A program made the translations under genes and the position numbers. The notes beneath the pieces are model-generated. The model was not told where the DNA came from. It saw only the letters and a list, made by a program, of their open reading frames with translations, and searched no databases. A stretch of DNA of 64,000 nucleotides from Callipepla californica brunnescens. Lineage: Eukaryota; Chordata; Aves; Galliformes; Odontophoridae. Numbering within the stretch: the stretch's first letter is position 1; each line of letters starts with the position of its first letter. Where the stretch lies: positions 17,938,937-18,002,936 of the forward strand of contig JALIRH010000002.1 in assembly GCA_023055505.1 (NCBI GenBank). The letters run 5' to 3'. Below, one piece after another: positions 1-13,017 of this stretch.

Positions 1-232
1 AAAGGATACCTAACATATAGGATATTTTAGTGACTAACAGTTAAACTACAATATAAAATTAGATAATGGAAAACAGATAAATCAATTCTTCAAGCAGTGT
101 TTTCTTATAGTACTGCCAGGAGAAAAAACAACAAAAACATAATTCCTTTCAGGACAATAGATATTAGAGCTTCAAAATGGCTCCATTCTGAGCATTTCAG
201 ACAAATACCAAATTCTCATTCTTTCCCCTTTT

Positions 233-277
233 TTAATGGTCTTTCCAACCCCTACAATTCTATAATTTTGTAAATCA
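233..277 (+). mobile_element. CR1 3'-end fragment (very short)
   Basis: A run reading GGTCTTTCCAACCCCTACAA followed by an ATTCTATAATT tail matches the terminal consensus of avian CR1 LINEs. Only about 45 bp is recognisable, so the call is tentative. Confidence 0.5.
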
Positions 278-421
278 CAGAATATGGTTTTGTCTGCTTG
301 CTACATTTATAGCTTAACTGACTGATCAGACTATGAAAATGCATCCTGTTTGGAGGACAGGCAGTCTGAAAGCCTTAATAAGCATATATAGAAAGATAGT
401 CAACATTACACTGGAGGTACA

Positions 422-640
422 TAGGTTGCTTCAAAAGTAATGCTTTCTATTTTAATTTCCACAGAAAATACAATAGATAAAAGGACACCATTACACTATC
501 TAACAGAGCTACAAAACTCTCAGCTACAAAACTCTCCTTTTCACCATCAGCAATGGATTTTCATCAGTGATGAATACAAGTCTGCATAACAGCTTTTGTT
601 TAAGACAGGGCTGTGCAAACTCAACTGATTAGGTAGCTCA
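422..640 (-). mobile_element. Decayed mariner (Galluhop-like) terminal fragment
   Basis: The terminal motif GCTTCAAAAGTAATGCTTTC is followed by AGCTACAAAACTCTCC and a GCAATGGATTTTCATCAGTG block. These line up with the left half of the better-preserved mariner copy at 44648. The transposase strand is minus. There is no opposite terminal repeat and an internal duplication of CTACAAAACTCTC. Similarity may extend weakly to about 790; the end is approximate. Confidence 0.6.
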
Positions 641-1671
641 TTAAGATTTGGATTTATGAATACTTGGCAGCACCTCATCTTGTAACAGCCACGATTGCAT
701 CTTCTAGTTTCTTTTACCAGTCCACACTGTAGTACCGTCGCTCTGACTCATGCTGCCATTACTCCATTCTCAGCTCTCCATCAGCATGCTGACATAAAAA
801 TTGTACTTATGCTATTAAGTGGCCTTTTAGCTGGAATGCATTTTGAACAAGCAGCTATCCAATGCCCTACAGCTGCTGGACAGACCAGGCAGCACAGACT
901 GCTCAATGTTCACTAAGATACATAAACCACTACATAGGCACACCTAAGTTAAATTTGGTCCAAGGAGCCTGAACACAGACTATGTGTGATAAGCTCAGTA
1001 CAGCAGTAGAGTAACTGAGTGCACACTGAGCTGTATAATCAATGCTGTACTGCTACCTGTACACAGCAGTACTGGTTTAAAGATGACATGATTGCATCCT
1101 ATATTCATTTTCCGTTTAGCCAGAAGAAGCATATCGTTCCTTCATTTTACTGGTTTTGGCTACAACTACAGTATAATTTCTCCTCCTACATATGGAGATC
1201 TTTCATGGGACGACTTTTATCTCAAATACTCATTAGATTCCCAGTTTGAATACTTAATACAAACAGATAATCTATTAAGTCATCTCCTTTCCTGTTTTAA
1301 ATGTTTAGGTTTCAGATTTCTGGTAGTGTTATTTCTTCACCATGAAGTTTTCAAGGATACATAAAACCCCAATATCTATAAAAAAATCTAATTCATGTTC
1401 CCTACCATTTAATATATTAAAAAAAAACACTTTAATTCTATTTTTATCATTTTTTTAAAGCAATGCGGAAATTTACACATTGATTTTTTCCCTCTGTTGG
1501 TCATTTTTATGGTTAAACATGCATTAATGACAGTACTTATTTTGTATATGTTAGAAAAACAGACTATTAGATTTATTTTTCACCAGAAAATCATTAGAAA
1601 ATTAATAATAATAAATTATAAATAAGACAGATTTCTACTGAACTCATAAGAGTAAATTCAGAAAGTAATAC

Positions 1672-1740
1672 CTGAAACCACACCAATTCCATCATCGCAG
1701 TCATAATCAGAGACTTCACTGTCACTGATTCTTTTGGACC
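1672..1740 (-). CDS. RIMS2: RIMS2 exon: acidic segment of the C2A-C2B linker
   Basis: This 69-nt exon encodes, after the final two bases of Arg, SKRISDSEVSDYDCDDGIGV followed by VS, and leaves after one base. The acceptor is TGACAG and the donor GTATTA. It is a Ser/Asp-rich stretch of the linker after C2A. SDYDC marks it as RIM2 (RIM1: SDYEV). It is the last exon visible in this direction. The RIM2 continuation that would start DYRHNG is not present between 1 and 1671. Confidence 0.93.
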
Positions 1741-4700
1741 CTGTCAAAATAACAGCAAAAACATGTATCAGTTGTCTTCCTGTAAACCAGAACTATCCTG
1801 AGCCAATAGTCTATAAATAAATAACGAGACTTCATAACAGATAATGAAGCATTAATATAAATGAAATTACTGATGTTATATTATTGCAAATGTATTATAG
1901 TACCAATGATTCACATCTAAATGTTCAGTGTAATATATATACAAAGAAGTGGTGGAATACAGCTCTGCAATGTTGCTTTTATGAAACACTTGCAGATACT
2001 TCACATGCTTATCTATTCATTCCATATCAAAACAGGTACCACAATGTTCATCTTCCAAATTTTCACATACAAGGCATCGCCCCTCCCCAAAGTGTCTGAG
2101 GACCAGAAAAAATAAATGCTAATGATCATATAAATTGAATGCATTATTTTCTTTGGGGTATTAGAAAGCATTAGCAGGGGAAATGGTAGCTTCACACATA
2201 AAGTGTGTTCTGAAAAACAAAATCTCTCTCCAATGCTTTGGAGCAATTAAGCTACTAAATGCTATATAGGAATACACCTGTCAAAATAGATGGAGCTTAG
2301 TTGGCAAAAGCAGATTCCACATTTACAATTAGCACTAAAAGGTAGGTCATGCAGGACAAATATAAGTGTTAGTTTGTTTAGCTTTATTTTATTTCTGTCT
2401 TCTGTGGCAACTTTTGAATAGCATTTGATTGTTGCCATTAGGATGAAGCACTCGCATGTCAAAGGGGCAATGATAATAACTCATTTACATGTTTAGTAGT
2501 GAGAATCCCTGGTCTATATGATGGCGCGCGTCTGCTCCAATTCTCTAGATGTCTAAAAATAGATAACTAGTAGATAGGAGATTTAATCTGATTGTTCAAT
2601 TATGTGTAAGATTCTTTATTCCTGCCATAAGATGATTTATTCTGAAAAACAAATGGAAAAAAAAACAAAAAAAACTAAACAAGTAAAAACTGAGAGTAAA
2701 CCTAAGGGAGCCCAGGATAATTTAGGATCAATGTTCTGCTTGGGTGACTGGCATAGAATGATGCCCAGCCTCCCCTAGCAACAGAATTCTCAGAGAACAA
2801 GTGCCAGTGGGAGGTTTGCAAAATAAAAACACTTCTCAATTTAAAAAGTCGTTACATGAGAAACTGCTTGAACCATAAACACTGCTGTTGCCTACCAGAC
2901 TTAACATCTACTGACTGGGGCAGAAGGTCCTTCCTCACTGTAAAGGGTCTGCTGACAATGTCTGCAGAGTTGTTTTCCCTATTGCACCTTCAAGCTTTCA
3001 GCAAGTCAGTGGTCTTGACAACTGAGCTATCTTTACCCCAACAGTCACTAATAAAGCCATCCTTCACAAATTCCTATTTCTATCAGTCAGAGCATTCTCT
3101 TGGTCTCTCTAATATGCTATGTCATTATGTACTGCAGTTTAATTATATGCTGTGTGAAGTAAATTCCCTCTGCTTCATTCCCATTGCACAGTGCCAGACA
3201 GTGCCCACTGAGCTTTGGTGCGCTGGGGAACATGAATCAGCATTCTGTATTCTCCAACTCACAGTTTTTTTGGAGGGTGCTAAGTACTGCTGTTTAATTC
3301 CTTTGCATATGCAAAACATCTCATGCTTATGATTGCTCCTGCTTCCTTTGTTTGTTTCTTTTCTAGTCATTCTTCACCCTCATGAGAAGTCAGAAATGAC
3401 CCGGACAATCAAGATGTCAGCATATGAATTTATAAACTAGCCTCCAGACTCTAGCTTTTCAGATAAAAATTATTCTATTAAAAGGTACTGAAGTAGAAAA
3501 TGGTGGAAACATGTTCTTTACTTCCTACAAAACACAATCCAGACTATGTCACATTATTTCAAGGAAGCTTTTTTCTCACTGCAATAAAAGCCATATCTTG
3601 CTTTACAATGTCCGTCAATTCTTACATGATATAATATTAAATCAATTTATTTTAAATGTTTTGAAATAGCCATCTAACACTGAGGAGAGGGAAAGGTGCC
3701 TTTAAATCCATGAATAAGCAATTACAGTATTTCTGTTAAACGAGAAACAACAAGTAACTACAATGAATACTGAAGAAAGCCTTGATCATGAGGGCAGGAG
3801 TGAAGGAAAAGTTCTCATTCTAATGGGCTTTCTGCTAATCAGGATAATTTCTACAAAGCAATTAAGGTTAACTAGGAAGATATTCAGTCTGATTATTTGC
3901 TTCAATTATAGTAGTTTAGAGACCCAATGAACATCTTTGTTGTACTACAAAGAAAGAGCATCTGTCTACTCTGCTTGTGATGCTGTTCTTGCTGCTCATC
4001 TCAGCAGTCTTCTACACCTGTAGTAATTTACATGCCAGTGGGGAAGAAGGATCAGGGCCATCAACTTCTGTTCTCCTTAGACACTAATTCAAATCCAGAT
4101 GATTAAATAAGATGGGTTATATTTGTGACTAAACACTTGAGACAAGAGAGTCCCATTGGTCTGGCTATGAACACAGAGGTCATTCAGTCATCACCTAATT
4201 CACCCCTATGAATGAATCTAATTAATTACAACTGAAGTTGATTTTATTTATATTTTCGGCCGAATATAATCACATATTTTTAGAATATTACCTTTCATAT
4301 TCTGGAGGATATATTTGGTTCTCTGAGGATTAAAATAGCCAACTGTTGTCACAGTGGGCTGAAGATTTCCACTGGGAAACAAAAACACAAGGGTCCCTCT
4401 TTGTGTCCCCTCAAGCTGCAATCCACCTTTTCTCCTAATACCTCAACTCCAAACCCCCTCCCAGGATCTAGGGACCCTCTTCCCTTTTTACGTATAGACT
4501 TCTGTCTTCAATCCCACAACAAAACTAAACTGCAGAGAAAAGACAGCACATGGGGAAGGTGAATGGGCCACAATCAAGATCCGCCCTAAGGACAGACATA
4601 GAGAACCATTTTTCCAGGGCTTTCTCCAGCTGCTGCTCTTGCAAAGAGGCCTGTCTCTTTTAACAGCTTTAAAATGTGGTTTTAAATGTTGGTTAGAAGT

Positions 4701-7477
4701 AATTTAAATTGAGATTCCTTACTTGGTTTTGTCTTTGGAAATCAATGATTTCAGGAAGGACAGAGGAAGGAAAAAACATGTCTATTAAATATATAATGTC
4801 AAGAATTACTGCCTGGAATATGTAACTTCTGCAAAGTAATAAGATTAAACTTATTTACAATGTCTTCCATTAACATCAGAAACTGCACAGATCAGAAGTT
4901 CAAAATCCTTCACTGAACTGAGTATCCAAAATACAAGCATAATTGCTGGCAGTGTAGTTCAAATTTGGCAAGAGTAATTTCATATGCTATACATTCTAGC
5001 CAGCAATATTGTTTTTAGCCTACTGACAATGTAGATTTGAAGATGTAGGCTGCAGTCTCTCCTTAACCATGTCTTTTCCAAATACCGCTTAATTATCTAA
5101 GTAATATGACTGTCCATAAAACAGAGAAAACACAACTCAAACTTTCTGGGAAGTGTAACAATTAAGCATCTCATTAACAAATTATTCCAACGGAATATTG
5201 CTATTAACACTGTTGTTTAGTATTTTAATGCATATTTAATGCACATATTAAAGTGTTTGACCAATGTGTTGTAAATTATGGTACATATTTCAAGAGTAAG
5301 AAGGTGAAATTCTTTCTAACAAGTTCAAAATTCTGCTAAGAGTTTGTGTACATAATACCTGGGACATTGGGTGCATCAAATAAGTGCACTCATGCCAATA
5401 GTCCGTATGTCTTTGATGTATTTTAAATATGAAGGATTACATTAATTAAGCCTTACTGCCATTGTACTTGAATGTAAGTTATTACTGAACTATTCTTGGA
5501 GATATTATTACCATTTTGTCTGATAACTGAATGTTAGCAGTTTGCAAATATCAATTTTTGAATGCTTTCCCACCAGGACTAATGGCTCTTACAGTTCCAA
5601 ACTGAAGACAAAATAGGACCATACTGCATGATTAGCTAGCGTAAGACACACCAAAAATGCCTTAATTCAAGATAATACCAACACCAATGAAATCAAAAGT
5701 AATATTCTCATTGACTTTTGCAGTTTTTGATTTAATAGTCTCAAGCTGCTAAAAAAGCCTGTCCTTCCAAGGACAAATCCTGCCTCAGTCTGAGTGAAAA
5801 ACCTTACTATCAGACCTGGATAATCCTCAGTTGGATAATCCTCCTTCCCTCCTGCATCTTCCATTGCTGCCCAAGCTGCCATTCCACCCAGCACCAGCAC
5901 TCATTGCAAAAGCATCTACACACCAGAGAGAGCTGGGTGTTCACAGCACTTGCACTGTAGGGCTAGGGAGAAAATAAACAAAGACCTAAGAAACATTAGA
6001 GCCATTATTTCCACGCCCTAATTAAAAAGGGATTTCTATTCAACTTTTTACTATTTCACTATCATTTTTCTATTTAAATTTTTACTTCCAATTAGGAAGA
6101 AAAATAATTTTAAATATGGTAGTTTCTTAGTTTAAAGCCATTTCCATTTTTCACCTCCACAGTTAGCAATAATGTGAAGAAAGAAGTGGAGATTTTTGTT
6201 TCCTTTTAAGAAACAGGTACTGAATTTTTTGTTAACTCTTTACTAACTGCAGTCTTGGTGACCACAGAAAGATTTAACGTCTGAATAAAAATAATATGGA
6301 AAACAGTTAAGAAAATTTTGGAGAATCTTCTTTAATTTGACAGATTCACAATTCCCTTCATAGCTACATTCTAAAGAACTGGAACTCTTCCAAATTGTGA
6401 ATGAAAGAGTATGCAATTGTAAATTCCTTCTTACAAATTAATCTAAAGAAGCAGATGGTTCCAGATGATCTTCTGCCTTCTACATGACACTTGATGCTGT
6501 GCTATGATTTGTTATTGATAAACAGGGAACCAAAGCAGCACAGAATGTATTCTTTGCTTCATATATTGCACACTGATGTTTTTGGTATAAGCCTCAATGT
6601 AAGAGCAGCATGGGAGGTTTGAAACTCTATCAAAGTCTATCTGACCAACCAACACAGAACTGACATGGATAGGGGATGGAATGAGTAAGAATAAGGTGTC
6701 AGCTTAAATACAGAAAGACTGCCGATATTTTGTCTCAGGAATTCTTTTCATATTATGGAAAGAAAGGAAAGACAAAGCAGACCAAGCTCCCAAACAGAGG
6801 ATCACATCCATTACAATGTAGGAACATTTTACAAACTTTGATGAACTCCTTGGGGGAACAAAGAGTACTAAAGCATGCTTGTACAATCTCCTTCCCCCAA
6901 GCTCAAAAAAGGCCTGCACAACAACTTAGAGTAACTTAGCACTGCCACTGTTTTTTCTGTATTCAAAGCTGACACATAAGCAACCCTAAAATCAGACTCA
7001 CAATAATTGTCTTAAGAATTTACTCTCTCATATTCATCCAATTTGTGCCTGAAGGTTCTTCATGTGAACTAATTTCTCATGCAGTGTCACTGTCTGCATG
7101 TCAATCTGTCACTTCTTCCTCCTGTTGTTTTCTAAGTTTTTGATCAATTTCACCTAAATTGTCAGACAGGTTGAAATACCAAATGTAATTAAGTTCCTAC
7201 AGATATTTTAAAAGGGATGCTGAAATGAAGAGATTTAGAATATTTGAATCATAACTCATTAATGGAAAAGAAACAAAATCAAGGTAAAATTTGAGCACAA
7301 GTGGTGAAACCACGCTAGTCACAGCAAATGTTCTGTTCCCATGTGAACATGTAAGACATGAGAAGAATCTGAGGATATTTCAAGAGAGAGTAGACTGGAA
7401 GAAACACGGGAGAATAAATGTAATAGAAACTAGGCTTTATTAGAATTGCTCTCAAGAAAGGGTTTAAGTTTTGTAGG

Positions 7478-7558
7478 GAACCTGCAGGGGCACTGGACTC
7501 AATGATCTTTTGACGTCCCTTCCAACCCCTGCAATTCTGCGATTCCATGATTCTGTGA
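7478..7558 (+). mobile_element. CR1 LINE 3'-end fragment
   Basis: The series CACTGGACTCAATGATCTTT, CCCTTCCAACCCCTGCAATT and GATTCCATGATTCTGTGAAT is the standard CR1 3' terminus with its ATTCTNTGA-type end repeats. It is 5' truncated, as most CR1 copies are, and non-coding. Confidence 0.85.
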
Positions 7559-10500
7559 ATTCTTTTTCCTCTCTATGATAGTAATGGTTCTATTTTCTTA
7601 ACAGCATGCATTTCATTTCTTAAACTCAACTGAAAGATAATTAAATGAACCAATTCTCAATGAGATTCTCATAATTAAAACTGCAGCAACTGCAAAAAGT
7701 CCCACATGAAAAGTGCTATGAAATTTAAGCTTGTAAAAACTTTACATTATGAAATTATTTATGTTTAATTAAGGGAAACTTCTCAGATATGCCAAATGGA
7801 TTTGTAACTGGGAATTTAAATCAATGCTAAACTGTAAATACATGCATCAGTATAAATACTAATTTTGGTAGTACTTCACTTACCTCATGCTTCTATTCTA
7901 AAAATACTTAAGTTAGTTCTCAAACAACTATAATACAATAATAAACCTAGTAAAAAAGCTTAAGCAAAATAGCATTTTCCTAGTACAGTCAGTAAAGCTT
8001 ACTACAGTTTACCTATCAAAGCTCTACCCAAATTAAAGGCAGACAAAGCAAGTATAATGGTATTGTATTGTTCCAATATCAATACTGAGATGTCATGAGT
8101 AGAGAAACAAAGCCAACAAAAGACCTATGACTGGAAAGCAGACATGTAAAGCTAAGGAACATTTAAGCAATTTAGCATCTGCACAATAGGTAGCAAAAGC
8201 ACAGCAATAAAATATCAAATTAAATTTTGCATGTACGTGGAAGCAATAAGCATTTCTGGCATGCTGAAAGTTTACCTGAATTATATGAATATAAGCCTTT
8301 ATCTGGAAAACAAATATTGAAATGAAGTACTGTCAGGGAAACTTACATGAATCACTACATGTAACAGGGATGATCAGAACCTTAAACTTCAGTGTAATTG
8401 CTTCTGCAGACTGAAGAACTTAATACTTCAGGCCATAATTCAAAACCAAAAGCTCAACTAGAATTGACAAATTAAACCACAAAAACAACAATCACTCCTG
8501 GTTTGACATTCATATTCCGTAGTGATGGAGGACTGGAAGAGGACAGTCATCTCCCAGTTCTGAAATACAGCTGCTTATTTACTGTAAGCAAGCATTGGAT
8601 TTTTTAAGAGCAAAATGTATATTCAACTAATTATACAAGTTGCTACCGTTAAATGACCGTATGGTGATGTTGAGACCTCAGCAGAAGCTATTAGCAGAAC
8701 TTTCCCGAGATGTAACTATGAATACTACTTTATATCTCACAGACTCCGTAGTGATGTTAAAGTCAACCTTCTGTCTCCAGCTACCATGATTTGATTTGGT
8801 AAAAATGTATATATCTATGAATAAGCTCTCTATGTGTTTTTGTTACCAGTGAACGTTAAGACTCCTAATGTGAGCACAGTGATTAAGTATTTGCAAAATA
8901 TGGGTAACTGTTTTCATTACTTAAGTATGGCCCTTGGAGTTATTTAGGCTTTCTATACCATCATGTAAGTATTTCTAAACATGACAATAAAAATAGTATG
9001 CAAAACAATGGACACTAATAAAATGTGAAATATTACATTTGTAAAGTCTGCATTTGTAGATTTTGTAAATGTGACTTCCATGAGGTAATGGGAAGAAGTC
9101 AGGATGTCAAAATAATATGAATATGCTCTGGCCATTAGCAAGACCTTGTGAATGTTTAACAATTTAAAAAAGTACAATAACTTAAGCTGGAAAAGGAAGC
9201 TGCTGCATGGATCTCTATCTTTTAGAATCTTTTTAAATTTGACTCAACTATTTATTTATTCACTGTCTAGCAAGGTTACTTTACCCTACACATTGAATTA
9301 TTTCAAGAAAAAACATCATTCTTCTGTCATGAAAGGCAAAAGTATAGTTTAAAAACATGATTTTATCATGGAAACAGAGCAACAGAACTATAAGGTATAT
9401 TCAAATTCACATAAACTGCTGCAATGTTAATAAGATTTGAAGTATTTTTTAGTTTAATTACAATTTAATGAATTTTATTTTCAGTGTTTCAAAGATCAGA
9501 GAAGTAATTTCTTAAATTAGTTTAGTTTGATATTTTGATAGTTTAAGGTCTGTTCAGACACCCCTGTATCATGTTAAATACCTTTTTATTAAAGTATTTA
9601 ATAAACCATAGGTGTATAATAAATATAATAAATAAATCATAAGAGTATAATAAATATAACACTGGTGACTGTGTATATATATGTATACATATATATTAAT
9701 ATTCTATGAAAAAACATCATGCATGCAAACAAAGATAACATGCCCAAGGCCTGTGCTTCATAAAAGAAAAAGAAAGAGAAATATGAGTTTCATTGCTCTT
9801 TACAGTAAACTTCTTATAAAATATTCACCATTCATATTCTGTGCCACTAACCATAAAATGCTCCATATTATAATTTGAGAAAAGTAATTAATGTCTGTTT
9901 CCAATAAGCACAACCTGCTTACCTAATAGGAAAACGCATTATTGTGATTCCTTCAAGTAGGATTTGGTTACATTCATTTGAAATCATCATACAGACTTAC
10001 GATATTCACAACATATTAAAAGGAAATTGTTGACAGAGTAGGATCCTGATTCTCCAGTAAAGTAAGACTCTGAGTTCCAAAGAGCTCTACAGCCTTCATT
10101 AGAATACACAGCTTCGCAATGCAGGGTCTCATATCTCAGATACATTGTAATTAATTCTTATGAAATGTTAACGATATTGGTACTACCACAATTAGCTTTA
10201 AATGTTCTACAATATAGACTTGAAATTTTAACATTTAGAGAACAGAAGGGAGGACTTGAATTAACAGTTAAAGCACTCAACACATCTTTGATTTGATGGA
10301 GCAGTCACTGAATGTTCAATAAAAAGCCTTAGCAACAAGTCCATCAAAAATTGCTTTTCAAAAATGAATAAGCAATATGGTGAATAAGCACACTGTGAAT
10401 TCAGATTTTGATTTGGTTTTTCTAGTCGTATGTGATAACTTTCAGTATGTTAAAGTGTAAACAGAGAAACAAAACTGTCCATTATTCAGATATGCAGTAC

Positions 10501-11011
10501 TGTGTTTTTCTCATTCCTATCTGAATGAATACATACAATTTGGAAAATTTATGTTATATATGGCTTTTTGATTGCTATATGCATATTTTTTGTATTCTTC
10601 TTTTATAAATACACTTCATATTTGCACCCCCAGAAATAATTGTTACAACAATCACTCTCCCATCTCTTTGTTTAAACATGCCTTGTTTAACAGTCAAGAA
10701 AGCCATCAAATGAATTTATCAATGACTTTAAACCTCAGAGTAGCAAAACTCAAATAATAAGAGAGCTACTTTGTAGTTTTCTTATTAACAGTTTTTTTTA
10801 TTCTGATTTTTTCAGGTGTTCAGATCTGGATAAAATACCATGTGGTTGACTGTCTTCAACTTTCAGATGTTGATTTCCAAACAATGTTTTCAATAGAGTT
10901 TACTGCACATAGATCCACTACTTTTCTATGATGGAGAATGCATAAAATACAAAACATCTTTTTTTAAACAATACTGTGCATTCACTATATGTTTAGGGCA
11001 AAGAAGGTGTA

Positions 11012-11430
11012 AGGTGTCTGAAGCACAAGTCTTATGAGGAGCAGCTGAGGAACTGGGATCATTCAATCTGGAGAAGAGGCTTGGGGGAGACCTTAATGCT
11101 CTCTACAACTGCCTGGAAGGCGGTTGTGGCAAGGTGGGGGTCAGCCTCTTCTCTCATGTAACTAGTGATAGGACACGAAGGAAAGGCCTCAAGTTGTGTC
11201 AGGGAAGGTTCAGGTTGGATATTAGGGGTCATTTACTCTCAGCAAGAGAGGTGAAGTATTGGAACAGGCTGCCCAGGGAGGTGATGGAGTCACTGTCCCT
11301 GGAGGCGTTCAAGAGACAGTAGATGTGGCACTGAAGGACTAGGTTAGTGGGGAAATATTGGTGTTAGGTGGACAGTAGGACTGGATGATCTTGGAGGTCC
11401 TTTCCAACTGTGGCGATTTTATGATTTTCA
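11012..11430 (+). mobile_element. CR1 LINE 3' fragment
   Basis: About 420 bp of CR1 3' region. Landmarks are GGAGAAGAGGCTTGGGGGAG, the GGAACAGGCTGCCCAGGGAG block, and GGATGATCTTGGAGGTCCTT before a degraded ATTTTATGATTTTC end. The 62-codon frame at 11134-11322 is a by-product of the repeat. Confidence 0.93.
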
Positions 11431-12747
11431 TTATACTAAAACACTCTCCTTCCATTGCTGTGCATACTTATGCTACAACTAGAGACCTGAAAGTGTCTGT
11501 TTTTACTGTTCCTCCCATTTCTTTCCCTCTTTTGTCATTTAGCTGTTATAAACACTGTCTGCCTAAGCCCTGTGGTATGTAGATCAATAACTCCATCAGT
11601 ATGGCTTTAAAGCTGCAAAATCTGACTTAGAACTAGTGACAGTTATTTTTTTAATCTTAGGTAACTTGGAAACTCAAAATTCTTAAAGGAAAACAAAACA
11701 ATGAAAGATGCTTCTTAAAAAAAAATCACTTTAACATAGAACAAAAAAATTGTACTTCAAAACACATAATCACCCAGTATCCATTATCAACTAAGCATTA
11801 TCAGCCCACATTGCACAAATGTACACATTATGTGGACATAACTTTAAAAGACTGAATAAGAATCACAGATTCTATTTGGTTTCTGCTTTCTCTTCTGGGA
11901 CATGAAGAAGAATTCCTCTCGATTTGCAGTCCCTTGGCAAAAACACTGCTACCATCCCATTGATCCCAATGGACAACTGTCAATGCAGTATCCAAACCAC
12001 ATTCAGTTTTGAATGTAATCTGTAGTTTCTTACTTAATGAGAGAAAGAAAATTAATGGTATGGCCTAATCAACTACAGGAATACTAAAATCTTTTTTAAA
12101 ACAATCTTCACTGTTTATAGCCTCTTTTCAGAAGTAATATAAAAAGAACTTAAGTTGGCCTACAACTCCACTTAATGCTGCCTGGAATTCTTAATGTATG
12201 CAGATACTACGTAAAATATTAAAGAAAATTAAAGCCAGTTTAACAATTCAACAATTAGATTCGAGAGAAGGTGAACAGCTGGCTTCTATCACTTGGTAAC
12301 CCCACTCAAAGGTATTGCGAAAGAAACAGAAGTAGAAACTAAGCTACTGACTCTCTTTGAAAGCTGTTTCTGGGAAGATATTGCACAAGGGCCTCTGTGT
12401 GAAGCTCATCCTCTGCTGCTGACTATCTGTAAACATGGGAGTTCAGACTTCAGGACTTACAATTTGCTTGTCTTCAAACACCAAAATTCAGTCACACTAA
12501 AACAAGAATAGCTTGGGATTGTCTGCACAACAAGGGATGAGTGTAGGTGGTTCTTTTAAGCTGCCTTCAGAGAATAACATTTAAATATTGTCTTTGTATA
12601 TATGCATTTGACAAATAAAAAAAGCTTAATGTGTACATTCATATTTATACAAATAACAATCTTGTAGTTCAAAATATCTCAGTACTTCTCACACTAGCTA
12701 TTTTGAGAGGTATACAATCCAGTACTTCTTATCAAGACTCTTTTCAG

Positions 12748-13017
12748 GGGTGTGTGGTGATACAAGAGGAAATTGCCACAAAATGAAGCAGATTCCTCAG
12801 AATTCCACACAAATGTGTGTGGGAACTTCTACACAGTGCAGTGACAGAGCACTGGCACAGCTGCACAGAGAGGTGGTGGAGTCTCCTTCTATGGAGACGT
12901 TCCAGACCCACATGGACGCCTACCTGTGCAACCTGGGCTAGGGAGCTGCTTTGGCAGGGGGTTGGACTCCATGATCTCTGGAGGTCCCTTCCAACCCTCA
13001 CAATTCTGTGATTCGCT
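12748..13017 (+). mobile_element. CR1 LINE 3' fragment, diverged
   Basis: Landmarks are GTGGTGGAGTCTCCTTCTAT, GGGGGTTGGACTCCATGATC and GAGGTCCCTTCCAACCCTCA, with an ATTCTGTGATTC terminus. The 5' border is diffuse. Open frames on both strands here belong to the repeat, not to a host gene. Confidence 0.9.

Larger units (their letters stand above)
1..1671 (-). other. RIMS2: RIMS2 intron, 5' part only
   Basis: Start of the intron that follows the exon at 1672-1740. It holds a tiny CR1 3'-end fragment and a decayed mariner relic, both listed separately. The remaining AT-rich sequence shows nothing I can name. Confidence 0.8.
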
